Source of the DNA: Blastomyces gilchristii SLH14081
Lineage: Eukaryota > Ascomycota > Eurotiomycetes > Onygenales > Ajellomycetaceae
Length of the DNA: 64,000 bases
Reading direction: 5' to 3'
Assembly (NCBI RefSeq): GCF_000003855.2
Contig: NW_003101672.1
Span: 333,483-397,482 of the forward strand
Positions 12,731 through 24,001 of the stretch are shown piece after piece; position 1 is the first letter of the stretch, and each line of letters starts with the position of its first letter. Made by a program: the position numbers and the translations under genes. The notes under the pieces were generated by a model, which was given only the letters and a program-made list of their open reading frames with translations, ran no database searches and was not told the DNA's origin.

Positions 12731-12959
12731 TTATAGACAGAGTCAGTAACAGTCTTCTTAAGAATCTTAAAGCTGACACCTGAATCTGTTACTTTCTCCA
12801 TGAAAATGCTTGCTTACAGAGAGAGATCATATCACAGTACTGCTGTCTCACAAGTATGAAAAGTATTGATGAACTCAGAATCTCAGGTCACTGTAGTGTC
12901 TCTAAAGCTCACAGAGTAAATGAGCTGAAAGATGAAAACTGAGAATCTGCTCTTATAAT

Positions 12960-15900
12960 AAGCAGAATATGAGAACTCAGATCTGAGAGCTGAGAGACTT
13001 ATAAGAGTTATCTTTGAATTGTAAGATCTCTCTGAAATCTGAAGAAGATTTGCAGAAACTATGATTATCACAGACATTATAGATGATATGTACTTAAGAC
13101 TTATATAACTTCAAAGACACAATTCATACATAGCTGTTCATAAGTCAGGTTTATACTTCTGATCAGTGTTGACAGACTTACTTACAGAGATAGAATCAGT
13201 TGATGCTGCAGAGTTAATTAGAGAAGACAAGCTCATCTATATAATGACTTTACAAGTGTCTGAGAATCTCACAGTCATGAAAACTGAGCTTCAGATATCA
13301 GAGAAATATCAAGATCTCATAGAGATGTTCAGCTCAGTAAAGGCAGCTGAGCTTTCTTCTCACTGTAAGAAGAATCTGATAATAGATTTGATAGAAGAGT
13401 AGAAATTCTTCTGAGAATCAATCTATAAGCTCTCTCATCATGAGACAGAGGTCTTGTGAGTCTATGTAAAGAAGAATCTGAAGAATGACTTCATCTGATC
13501 TTCACAGATCTTCATAGAAGTCTCTGTAATATTCATAAAGAAGAAGAATAGTGATCTCAGATTATGTATAGACTATTACAATCTGAACTCTCAGATAATA
13601 AAGAGTTACTATTCTCTATCTCTAATTGAGAATGTGATCAACTGTCTCACAGAAGCTGTCATATTCATATAACTGAATATGATCAATATATATACACAGC
13701 TGTGAATACAGTCTGAAAATAAATAAAAGACTGTCTTCAGAACTGCACTAAGATTGTTTAAATATCTAGTAATATCTTTTAATCGGACTAATATCTCTGC
13801 AGCATTCTAGTCTTTTATCAATAAAACACTTCATATATATCTGAATGTCTTTATGATAATATATCTGAATGATGTGATAATATACTTCACAAAAGAGAAA
13901 GAACACACTGAGTATATATAAAGTGTGTTAAAGATCTTAGATGAGACAGAACTGTATATTAAGCTTACAAAGTATAACTTCAGTGTCTGTTGAATTAATT
14001 TTCTAAGATATGTAATTATCACAGATGATATTCAGATAAAACTCTCATAGATTGAGACTATTCTATTATGATTAGAGTTAACTAGTATTCATGAAATTCA
14101 GATCTTTCTGAGCTTTGTGAATTTCTATAGATAATTTATCTTTATATTTATAAGAATCTTCTTGACTCTTACAGACATGCTGAAGAATGAAAATAAGAAG
14201 AAATCATTTCATAAATAGAGAATGAAAAGATTGTTAAGAAGAAAGAACTGTAAGAACTTTCTTATTTCAGAAGCTTATGAGATTTTTGTAAGATTGAAAT
14301 AGATATTTATAGACACAGTAATACTATTTCACTTTAATCTCTTACTCTTAATCAGATTGAAGACAGATGTCTTCTTCTTTATAATTTCAGAAATAGTCTT
14401 GTAACTATAGTTAAATAAGAACTGAGTTTCAGTGATCTTTTTCTTATGAAAGATATAATCTGTAGAGATTAACTATGATATTCATGATCAGAAGCTTCTT
14501 ATAATAGTGAAATTCTTTCATCACTGATGTTACTACTTTGAGAGCCTCATAACAGTGATTACTATTAGAACTGATTATAACAGCTTATAACAGTTTACTT
14601 CAATCAAGAAACTCTTGCAGTGACAGATTCACTGAGCTCAGAGACTGAGTGAGTTCTGATTCAAGATAGAACATATTAAGAGAACTAAGAACTCAGTAGA
14701 TGAATTCTCTCACAGGTCAGACTATAGTAAGAAGATCAGAACAACAGACATAGAGAGACTAGAGAAGACAGAAAAGCTTCACAGAATGCTCAGACTGAGT
14801 GTTATAAAGAGATTGACTGAAGAGTCTCTCAATCCCTCATAAGAGAAGAAGAAGAAGAGAGAGAAGAAGTCTGTACAACTACTCTCTGAAATACTGAGAG
14901 TCAACACTCTGAGAATCTCTGTGAGAATTCTTGAAGAGGGTATCTATAATCTGAAGAGTTTATAAGCTTTGAGAAGTGCTGTGAAAGATCTGATTGTAAG
15001 AGAAAACAGAGTATAAGTCTTTATAAGATCTTCTATTCAGATTGTCTGAACTACAACTGAAGAATAAATATGCTTAGCATATTTAAAAACTGCTCACAGT
15101 AGAGATCAATCCTGCAGAAATAAAGAGTTGAAAAGACTTAAATAGTCTCTTACAAAGAGAGAACTGAATTTATGTGCCTGTGAATAAGTTTCTATACATA
15201 GAACTTATTAAAAGATATCATGACTCTTCTCTAGTAAGTCATTTTATAAATACTAGAACTCATGAGTTGCTTATAAGAAAATACTTCTGACTGAAGATAC
15301 AAGAACTTATGAAGAAGATAGTGAACTCTTATACTATTTATCAGAGTTCACAGATAGTGCAGTTCAGATTATATAAAGAACTTACTTCTCTACTTATCTT
15401 ATAGAAATCTTAAGAACTGCTAGAAATGAATACTCTTATAAGCCTCTCTGAAAGCAAGAACATATATAATGCCTGTTTTAACAGTATGCTGATGATAGTG
15501 AATTACTTTATCAAGATAACACACTTTATACTCATCTGTAAGAACTTAAAGTCAAAGGATTTGACTTATATATTCATCTACAATGTGATTCAGTTGCATG
15601 AATTGTCTGCAAATATTGTCTCAGATAGAGAATCAATCTTTATAGAAGAGTTCTGATTTGATCTGATAACTATACTGAAGATTTTATAAGATCTAAACAC
15701 AGTTTTTCATCAACAGACAGATGATCAGACAGAATATCTAATAAGTATATTAAAACAGTATCTGTGATGCTTTGTCAATTATAATCAGAATAACTGAGTG
15801 TATTGATTATCACTCACAGAGTTCATATATAACAACTTAAAGCATGTCAGCACAGATAAAACCCTCTTTAAGATGCTCACTGAGACTCATTCATAAATGA

Positions 15901-16440
15901 TCTTGATGAACTCACAAGAGTACACTATAGAGTGTAGTGATGTCTATGAACAGGCTGAGAGAATTCAGAAGATCTGAGAGAAAGCTCATGAATTCTTGAG
16001 AAAGACTCAAGAGTATTAGAAGAGATACTATAACTTCAAGTATATTATAAAGAGTTTTAAGAAAGATGATAGACTCTGATTAAGTCTAGAAAATATTATC
16101 ATACAGAGATCTAGTAAGAAGCTGAATCTCTTATGAACAGAGTCTTGTAAGATTATAGAGAATGTTAGCTCATAGTTCTATAGATTGAAACTGTTATCTG
16201 AATTACAGATATACAATGTTTTTCATGTCTCTTTACTTCATAAATATAAGAAATTCTCAGAAGAAAACCCTGTGATTCATCACTCTATTTAAAAAGCACT
16301 AGAGAGTGAAAGAGAATATTAGATGAAAGAGGTTATTAACTCAGAGAAGTGAGATCACAAGCTCTGATTCAAGATTCAGTGATAAGAGTATTCTAACAAG
16401 ATGAATAAGTTTACTTGAGAATTATTCAGATAGATAAGAT
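12960..16440 (+). pseudogene. GyC-1 pol: protease-RT-RNase H-integrase-chromodomain
   Basis: An open stretch at 13166-13402 precedes RT. RT shows L-R-L-C-I-D-Y-x-N-L-N near 13560 and the catalytic box as Y-L-N-D-V-I-I-Y near 13860 (Y-L-D-D with Asp to Asn). RNase H is read near 14340-14620 (V-E-I-N-Y-D-I-H-D-Q-K-L-L, then R-T-D-Y-N-S-L). The integrase HHCC finger begins with H-D-S-x-L-V-S-H near 15220. The core follows at 15426-15656 with V-S-D-R-x-S-I-F. After an H-V-S-L-L-H segment near 16225 comes a chromodomain-like end (K-L-W-F-K-I-Q...F-T-W-E-L-F, about 16355-16430). Stops and one or more frameshifts make it a pseudogene. Confidence 0.85.
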
Positions 16441-16759
16441 ATCTGTAGAAGCTGAGACATGACTTTCATACTGTGAATTCTGATAAGTCAGAATAATGCA
16501 GTCTTAACTAAAAATCTGATTGTAATAAAGATATTAACACTCTCATTTATAAGCTCTAGTCTATAAGATAATAAGTTTCTACTGAGATGAACAGTTCACA
16601 GTGTATATAAGAAAAGAAGAAATCATACTCTTATTAAAGCTAAAAAATAAGAAAATAAAAACAGAACTGTAAACACAATTTAGAGATCAATAAAGAAAAA
16701 ATAAAGAAAACTCAAACTTATATTCTCAATATCTGTGATATTCAATTCTCTCATAACTA

Positions 16760-18300
16760 TTAATTTTTCTCTTTAAAGAAGCAGAGAGCATTATATCTAT
16801 AGTACAGATAATTGTTATATTTAATACAAAGACTATTAGAAATGCACAGACTTCAGAGAAGTTGAACATCAGAATACATGCAGTTACAGCAGAATCTTGA
16901 GAGCTGGCTGTCTGTATATATGATCAGATATCTCTTACAAAGCAATGTCTACTCTCTCAGTTATGCTGAAATATTCAGCCTGAAAACAATTGAGATATAG
17001 AGAGAGAGCTCATCTGTCCAGATCAACTTCTGTCACAAATTCATGACATTCACATTGTCTTGATTACCTGGATTTTACAGGTATCTGAGAACCTATCTCT
17101 CATTAATAATGAGATTGCAGAAATGTGCTGTGATGTGAGAATCATTGATAGAAAACCTAGACATATTTACATATGCCTGATCAGAGATTGTGCAGACAGA
17201 GAGAGAGTGATTATAGACCTGTAAGACTGCAGAAGATACTGACAACACTGAGAGCTTTGCAAGAACTATCAGCTAGAGTCTGTAAGAAATTACTTATAAG
17301 AAGACTTACAGTAAAGAGAGAGACTGTACTACTTGAAGTCAGAGACTGATCTGAAGAAGACATGAAGTTGATCACTGATCTGAAGATTGAGTGTGATAAT
17401 GAGACTGAGAAGAATGAAGACACTGTTATAAACAGTGATGTTCCTGCTTTATCAACTGATAAAAAGTGATCAGAGAAGTCATAAGAACACTCATAAGAAG
17501 CTCAGTGACAGTCAGACATTATTTATAAAGATATTGAAATTGAAAAAAATTTTATTCTTGAGAAGTTCTTGAATCAATATATGAATATTGTCAGAAACAC
17601 TCTCTCTCTGTCATCTGAGTGAAAACACTTCATGAATGAATGAGAATACTCACAGTTTATAAGAATGAAAGCTGTTACAGAAAATGAGAAAAGAAGATGA
17701 GATTTCACAGACAGATCTGAGATATTTATACTACTTTAGAGAGATTTGCTTACACTATAAGTGATTTTATAAAACAGTCAGATTACTCTAGTAAACAAGA
17801 GTGATTATAAATCACAGATCTGAATCTTTCTATATAACTATAAAGAGTGATTACAGACTGCAGACATCTTGATTCTATAATTCTACAGAGTTAGTAAAAG
17901 AATGAAAAATTCCTCATAATTCTATAATGTCAAAGAACAATGATTTATAAGAATGAGTGAAAGATTAACTTGTAAATACTTCTCTTTGATGAGAATGATC
18001 TTATAGAGAGTGATTCACCTGTGAGATAAATCTGTATAATAATTATATAAGAATCTTATGAAAATGATTAAGAGTCAACTAAAACTCTTCTGTATGAAAG
18101 ATGTGAGATGAATCTATGTAATGATCAGAGAAGAATCTGTAGACTATAAAGAATCTCACAGAATAAGAAACTGAGTGACAGACTCTTTTTTCTTCATAGT
18201 AACAAGGGATTTTTCCTCACTGAGATTTTTTTATAGATATGAAGAATTTTTAATGAGTATCACTACAGTGCTGAGCTAATTCTATGAAGTCACTCAGTGA
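16760..18300 (+). pseudogene. GyC-1 additional sense ORF between pol and 3' LTR, function unknown
   Basis: About 1.5 kb past the chromodomain stays readable in one plus-strand frame, clearly from 17200 to 18300 (~360 codons). Stops are almost all TGA, TAG or TAA at positions that would be Trp or Gln before damage. The product is charged, with many Lys/Glu/Arg and a predicted helical start (V-R-L-Q-K-I-L-T-T-L-R-A-L). It shows no Cys motif, transmembrane segment or domain I recognise. The same segment is present in reverse in GyC-2 (52816 to about 54150). An accessory ORF of the element is the simplest reading; homology is unknown. Confidence 0.5.
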
Positions 18301-18322
18301 AAGGCTTCACAGATGAAGTCTT

Positions 18323-18337
18323 AGAGAGGAGAAAGTA
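18323..18337 (+). promoter_or_regulatory. GyC polypurine tract (plus-strand primer)
   Basis: An agagaggagaaag tract lies directly before the 3' LTR at 18338. GyC-2 has the same tract in reverse (agagaggaagagata next to its LTR at 49680). Position and composition fit the plus-strand primer of reverse transcription. Confidence 0.65.
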
Positions 18338-18595
18338 TATAAGAAATCTCACTTCTTATGAATTCTTTATCTCTATTTCTATCTCTCATATAATCAATAG
18401 GGTTAGCGGCTCTTGGCTACACACAACTATATAGACTGAAGTTCACAAATACTATTCACAACTCAGCTTGAATGCTATTATACATTTGACCTCTACATTT
18501 TATCTTCCTACTGTGAATACTTCTAGTAGTTAACAGTACATATCACGCCAAGCTGCAAACACCCGAATAATCGCCTGCGAGTACTTATTCTTACA
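18338..18595 (+). repeat. GyC-1 3' LTR
   Basis: 258 bp. Here the inner (left) end is degraded, while the outer 55 bp keep CG steps (cacgccaag, acccgaataatcgcctgcgag). This is the reverse of the 5' LTR. Confidence 0.9.
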
Positions 18596-19790
18596 TCTTC
18601 TTAAAGATTTCTTCTAAGTCTGTGATCATATACTTTGCTTAGATTATATTAAAACAGTGATATTTTATTTCATCAGTAAATTTTATATGATCTGACAGAT
18701 CTATCTTCTTTCAACTCTTTATTAAAGAAAAGAAATAGAATATGAAGTTAATATTCACTCTAAAGTTAAGTAGACATCTCACTAATATCTTCTCATTCAG
18801 AATATGCATTGTGATTATATTATAAACTCAGAGATATGAGAATTATCAATTCTTTATTTCTTTCTCTTCTTTATCTTTCACAGATACATTTGTCAGAAGA
18901 GAAGTTAACTTTGAGAAGATATCTTCTCAGTTTCTTTTCTTCTTCAGCTTCTTACAATCACTTATATAGTGATCATCAGCTCTGCAGTTAAAACAGAGAT
19001 CTTTATTAAATCTTTTTTAATATTTCTTCACAGTGAGTGAAGAATCAGAATACTTAGAATTCTTCTTTACTTTCTTCACACTGAAGCTGTCATAGCACTG
19101 TTTAGATCTTATTATTAATTACTTAGAAGAGATCTTATTAACCTTTTTCTCAGAGAATTGATTATTTAAATAGATTCAGAAAGCCGGGTTGATAAGCTCA
19201 GTGTGATTAGTTAATAAACTGTGATACTGTGATATCATTGTCTATATCTTATGAGTTAACTTTGAGAGATAAAGCTGTGTCTTTAATTAATTTAAATCAT
19301 CAGTTAATTTCTCTCAATATTCTTCAAATCTTATATTGAAATCAGAAGAATTCTCATTATCTTATTAATATAATGAGTTAAACTGCTGTGCTGCTGTGAA
19401 GTTGTGATTACAGTGATCTTTGATTTGATTCAGTAGAAAGTTCTTGAATTCTTTCTAAGTTATTATAGTATCAGTATACTCAAACTTTCTCTTCTTAATA
19501 ATTCAAGTAGTCACAGAGATGTCTTCAAGAAGGTTAACAGCATATATTACTTATATCTCATGAGTATTATACTGACTTAAGTTAAGGTGGAATTTCTGTT
19601 CAAGAATACAGATAAAGCTGTGAAATTCAGACAATGTATTTCTCTTATATCTTAGAGAATCTCTGACCTTAATCTCTCTATCTTCATAATAGATGTAGAT
19701 GTGTAGAGGCTGTGACAGTGATAGAGCAGTTGAAGAACTCATATTAAAGTATGCAGTGAGTTCAGAAATCTCAGATTTCTATCAGAGTAG
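18596..19790 (-). pseudogene. GyD gag
   Basis: On the minus strand, a start-proximal open stretch (19742-19551) begins M-S-S-S-T-A-L-S-L-S-Q-P and runs into a capsid-like Y-K-x-x-x-L-S-E-F-H-x-F segment (F-H-x-F-I-C-I-L-E-Q-K-F). Farther on, at about 19000-18950, a nucleocapsid knuckle reads C-F-N-C-R-A-D-D-H-Y-I-S-D-C, an intact C-x2-C-x4-H-x4-C. Protease should follow near 18900-18600. The frame is then cut by GyC-1. Many stops make it inactive. Confidence 0.8.
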
Positions 19791-19931
19791 AGGTATACAC
19801 ACTCTAGAGAATAATGTAGAGTTTTTTTCAGAGAGTAAGATCAGATCAGTCTCAGTATGAGTATATAAGATTATATCAGTCTGTTAGAGCTTAACTGATT
19901 CAAACTTATAATCAGATTGAGTGATTCAAAT

Positions 19932-20464
19932 TGTAATATAATAGAATTGAAGCAGTGACTAGTCAGTGATATTATATAGAGATAGTTGTTTAAGAAGCTG
20001 TATAAGTGAGCTTCACTATCTTGCTTAAATAGCAAGCTTGTAGGCTACAGAGTTATTATGAGAATATCACAGATATAGTACTTAGTATACTAAGAAAATT
20101 ATATAAGAAATACAGTAACTCTTGTATATATTTCAGTAGAAGAAAAATGAATCACTGACTTCTTTGATAAAGAGTCAGCATCTAGTTATTCTATATAGAC
20201 AATGAGTGAATACTCTTCTCTCATTCTATAAGTGAGAATAGTCAGAGTGATACCTCAGCAGCATCTCACTGTTAAGAAAGAGTAATCTGCTGACCTTATA
20301 TAGAAGTGAGGTTCTCATATTCATCAATTAAATCTTTCTATGATATATTCAAATGATGTCATAGAGTGGTTGAAAACCGGTTTGAACAGGATGGAATCAT
20401 TCACATGAAAGCGATGAGCCGTGTGGAACCGCAGCGGGGCCTTGGCGCGGCCGGGGGCGTGACA
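19932..20464 (-). repeat. GyD 5' LTR
   Basis: 533 bp. The outer end (about 20370-20464) is unusually GC-rich (ccgcagcggggcc, gcgcggccggggg). The inner end at 19932 is AT-rich and degraded. It pairs with 5390-5932. Confidence 0.9.
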
Positions 20465-23400
20465 ATTACTGAAATACTGAGTTCTTCTTAAAAGATTCTG
20501 TAAGTAATCTCATAATATCTGAGAAGTTTTATATAAATTACTGATAGAAGTTAGTAAATCTGATAAAGCTTTATACATCTTTCACAGTATATGAAGCATC
20601 TCATTCAAGAATGACAGAGATTTTCTCAGAATTTATTCAGATTCTCTTATCAGCTTCTATGATAAAGCCTAGATATTTTATACTCTTGACTTTGAAATCA
20701 CACTTATTAATATCTATTGATAGTTCTGCTTCTTATAATTATTATAATACTCTTTACACATATTTCTGATATTTCTTTCTGAATTTATCAGTGAAGATGA
20801 GAATGTTATCTAGATATATAGATACGCACTTATTAAGAAAATCTCAGAGTGTTCAGATGATATACTTCTGAAATATACTGAAAGTATTAATCAGTTTAAA
20901 GAGTGTAACTACTTATTCAAAGAGATTATAACAGGTTCAGAATACTGTAAGTTATTCATCTTCTTCAGTGATATGAATCTTATGAAACACAGTAATAATA
21001 TCTAGCTTTATAAATCATTGAGCTTATCTGATACATGCTAGAGTTTCATTAATAAGAGATAAGAAATAATAATCTTTCTTTGTCAATCTGTTCAAATCTT
21101 AATAGTTTACACAGAATTGAAGTTCTTTATCTGATTCCTTTGTAAAAAGAATAGAAGCTGCAGTAGAATAGTTACTAATATATATAAATGTCTTATTCAA
21201 CAGATCATTGAGTGTCTTCTAAAGAAGAAGAAGTTCATCTCAAGACATATTGTAAAGAGAGTCTTTTAATAACTTGAGATTCTTATCATTCTTCTTTTCT
21301 AACTTGATACTGTGATTCACTTCTGAGTCTCATAAGAGAGATATATTTATAGTATTATCTCATCAGAAGACATCTAGATATTCATAATATTATTAAGAGA
21401 GTTTTGTATGAGAATCTGTTATTGTAGTATGAGATAACTTCTCTAGAGCTTTCTTAATATCAGTTAGACTGACAGAATAGATTGCTATATAATTCTGCTA
21501 TTAGTAACTTTGTCAGCAGTCTCATCAATGACTTCTTTTTCAGAGTATTTCATAAGTGTTGACAGAGATCTGTGTAAGATTCCTAGTCTTATAAATATCA
21601 TTTTCATGAATTCTATCATTGTTAGAGAATATTAAGCTTCTGTTTTAAGTATTTAATAAGATGTCTGATTTAGATAGTCAGGCAAGTCCTAGTATAAAAT
21701 TATAATCAAGATTATTAACTTCATATATATAAGTATCTTCATATCAATATTCTTCAATATCTATGTTTAGTTTCATTATGTAACAGATGTGACTATCTTT
21801 TAAATCATTAAACTCTGCAAGAAGTCAGAATTTTAATAAGAGAATACACTGAAGAATATAATATCTTATAACTGAACATTTAATCATTGCATAGTAACAT
21901 AGACTGCTGTCTATCATGACTTTTATATTATACATATTATTGATTACAGTAGATATAAGAATCACATTTATTATTATTTTCTCTTCAAATCATTATTATT
22001 TGATCTCTTCAAGCTTCTGTTTATGAATTTAAATAGCAGCTAATCTTTTCTCTGATTTATCAGAATATTCTTATAGTTATCTTTTGAATCTTTCTTCAGT
22101 GTAATATAATTGATTTGAACTACTGATGTTAATCTTTCTTTTAAATGAGAGAGTATATAGGCTGATTAGTAGTTGAAAGTGATATATTCTGATGAATTAC
22201 AATTGATGCATATTTCTTATTGATATTAATCAGCAACTTCTTCAGAAGCAATCTCAGAGACTCAGGAATTTATTCAGATTGCAGAGACTTTTGTTTATAT
22301 ATAAATATTTAAGTTCACTTAATTCATGACATCTGTATTACCATTCTTCAATACAGATGTATAAGTGACTAAGATGTAATATCTTCTGTCACTATTCTAT
22401 ATACTCTTGAGCTTGATCAGATAATCATTCAATATTCAGAGTCATATATAAAAGTCTTCATAAGTTAAGTCTTCATCTACACTTATATGAGTCTGTAAGA
22501 GTTTAAAAGTTAATACTTGCTTAAGTATACTAATCTTCATTTAATTCTGTCAAGATTGATCATCTACTTCTAGAATCTTAGTGTTGAAGTCAGAAATGAA
22601 TGTTGTAAGAGAAGTGATTCTCTGTTAAATACTTTATAATTAATTTAACACTTTCTGTTGTATTGCAGTATCTCAGAACAGAATATCAAGATATTTAATA
22701 ATATTATCAGATATTCACAATACTGGTTCACATACTTTTATTTATGAATGAAACTTCTATCTCATACAATTCTTCAATCATTCATTGATATATTAATTTT
22801 TATTGATTAATAAACTGATGATATCTTTATCTACACTTAGTTTCATAAGTATTTTCAATCTTTATAATGAATAGAGAGTGAGATCAGAAGTATTAAAATA
22901 TGTTGAAGTATCTTGATATTTCTTCAACACTTATATATTTATATCTGATTGAGTCAGTGTTGAAATTGTTTATACAGAAATTTCTATTTAAGATAATTGT
23001 TAAATTTTCTTGTATTGACATTGTTGAGTTACATGCATATCAGCTATCTGTTACTGTTGTAATTTCAACATTACTCAGAGTCACTATGACACTGCATCTA
23101 TGCTTATGTTTAAGAGTTCTCTTATATTATCAGTGAATATAGCTGTATTATTCATTGAATATGTATTAGCTGCAGAATCAGAAGAATGTAATTGTATAAA
23201 TATCTTATACATTTAAGATGTCAGAACTCTCAGATCTTTTACTGACATTCTCTTATAAGATCTTGTTGCAGGGTCAGAGTGACTGATGAGTAAGCTTCTA
23301 TATAGAGACTTAATGTCTGCTTAACTGGTTGATCATTTCTCTATTTCTTATACATTATTATGTCTTTGAATATCTTCTCAATAGATAATCATTTCTAGTA

Positions 23401-23694
23401 AGAAGATAATAAATATTTTCCAAGTGTGAAAAGTCTATGCTGAATAGATCAGTATAATATATAGGTCTTATAATATAAAAGTGAAAAACATTAGAGAAGA
23501 AAAGAAAGAAAGATGTGAGAATCAGTGATTAAAGTGAATATTTATACATGTACACAGTGAAGCTTCAGAGTGAAAGAATAGAAATTCCATGAGTTTTTCA
23601 GCTGAGAATTAGTGACTGAGAATCGGAGCTTTCAGCAGAATCTGTGAAGTGTAATGAAATAGTCTATATAATTAGTCGGGCGCAGCCTGCCACA
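20465..23694 (-). mobile_element. GyA retrotransposon, 5' half on the minus strand (copy GyA-3)
   Basis: On the minus strand: 5' LTR 23694-23426 (269 bp, TGTGGCAGGC start), leader, gag about 23140-22180, protease about 21980-21650, and RT to 20465 with the catalytic box read as Y-L-D-N-I-L-I near 20826-20806. It matches GyA-2 (62597-59612 plus 49422 leftward). It was inserted, inverted, into the 3' LTR of GyA-5, whose last 40 bp follow at 23695. Its 3' half (RNase H, integrase, chromodomain, 3' LTR) is absent: the sequence switches to GyD at 20464. Confidence 0.82.
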
Positions 23695-23734
23695 CTATAT
23701 ATTATACTGATCTATTCAGCGTAGACTTCGTACA
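23695..23734 (+). repeat. GyA-5 3' LTR remnant
   Basis: These forty bases match the plus-strand end of the GyA LTR (ctattcagcgtagac...taca) and are followed by LINE-b sequence. They show that GyA-5 once had its 3' LTR here, and that GyA-3 inserted into it in the opposite orientation. Confidence 0.7.
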
Positions 23735-24001
23735 GTCTTTCTTTAAGACTTTGTTCTCTTTTCTTTTGTCATGATATTGTCAAATGATTTCAAAGTATCA
23801 AAAGATGTTAAAATACTGCAATTTATAAACAGTTTTTGTGTTCTGAGCTGGAATTTTCTGATTTTACATAACTGAAATTGATAAATGTATAATAATTGAC
23901 TTTATAGATATAGGAAAAACTCTGAGAACTTAAAGTTCTCAGGTAGATGTAATAGTCTCTGACTGCATACATCTATAATTGAAGAATAATAATAATAATA
24001 A
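23735..24001 (+). mobile_element. LINE-b, 3' end
   Basis: The final ~265 bp of LINE-b resume here (ttaagactttgttctc..., compare 52540-52801 in LINE-d). They end in gaagaataataataata just before GyC-3. The terminal region keeps several GG/CC steps, unlike the element interior. Confidence 0.85.

Larger units (their letters stand above)
11343..18595 (+). mobile_element. GyC Ty3/Gypsy retrotransposon, complete structure (copy GyC-1)
   Basis: This is a 7253-bp element with 258-bp LTRs (11343-11600 and 18338-18595) whose termini are TGTAAGAA...TTCTTACA. It is flanked by 5-bp target duplications tcttc at 11338-11342 and 18596-18600. Order: LTR, gag with CCHC knuckle, protease/RT/RNase H/integrase, chromodomain-like end, an extra sense ORF, purine tract, LTR. 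It interrupts GyD between its gag and RT. GyC-2 (49423-59611) has the same architecture and length once its LINE insert is removed. Confidence 0.93.
5390..20464 (-). mobile_element. GyD chromodomain Ty3/Gypsy retrotransposon (minus strand), split by GyC-1
   Basis: Reading on the minus strand from 20464: 5' LTR (20464-19932, starts TGTCACGCCCCC), gag, protease region, [GyC-1 insertion at 11343-18595 with tcttc duplications], RT, RNase H, integrase, chromodomain, an extra ORF, and 3' LTR (5932-5390, ends GTTACA). Without the insert it is about 7.8 kb. All frames carry stops. The flanks do not match each other: 5389 leftward is the leader of a plus-strand GyA, and 20465 rightward is the pol of a minus-strand GyA. 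The would-be duplications also differ (caatt versus attac). Confidence 0.88.

Noticed and set aside
17211..17423. Ser-rich minus-strand ORF (also 53588-53770 plus)
   Set aside because: Shadow of the GyC extra ORF; the tct/tca-rich complement of aga/gag-rich coding sequence gives Ser runs.
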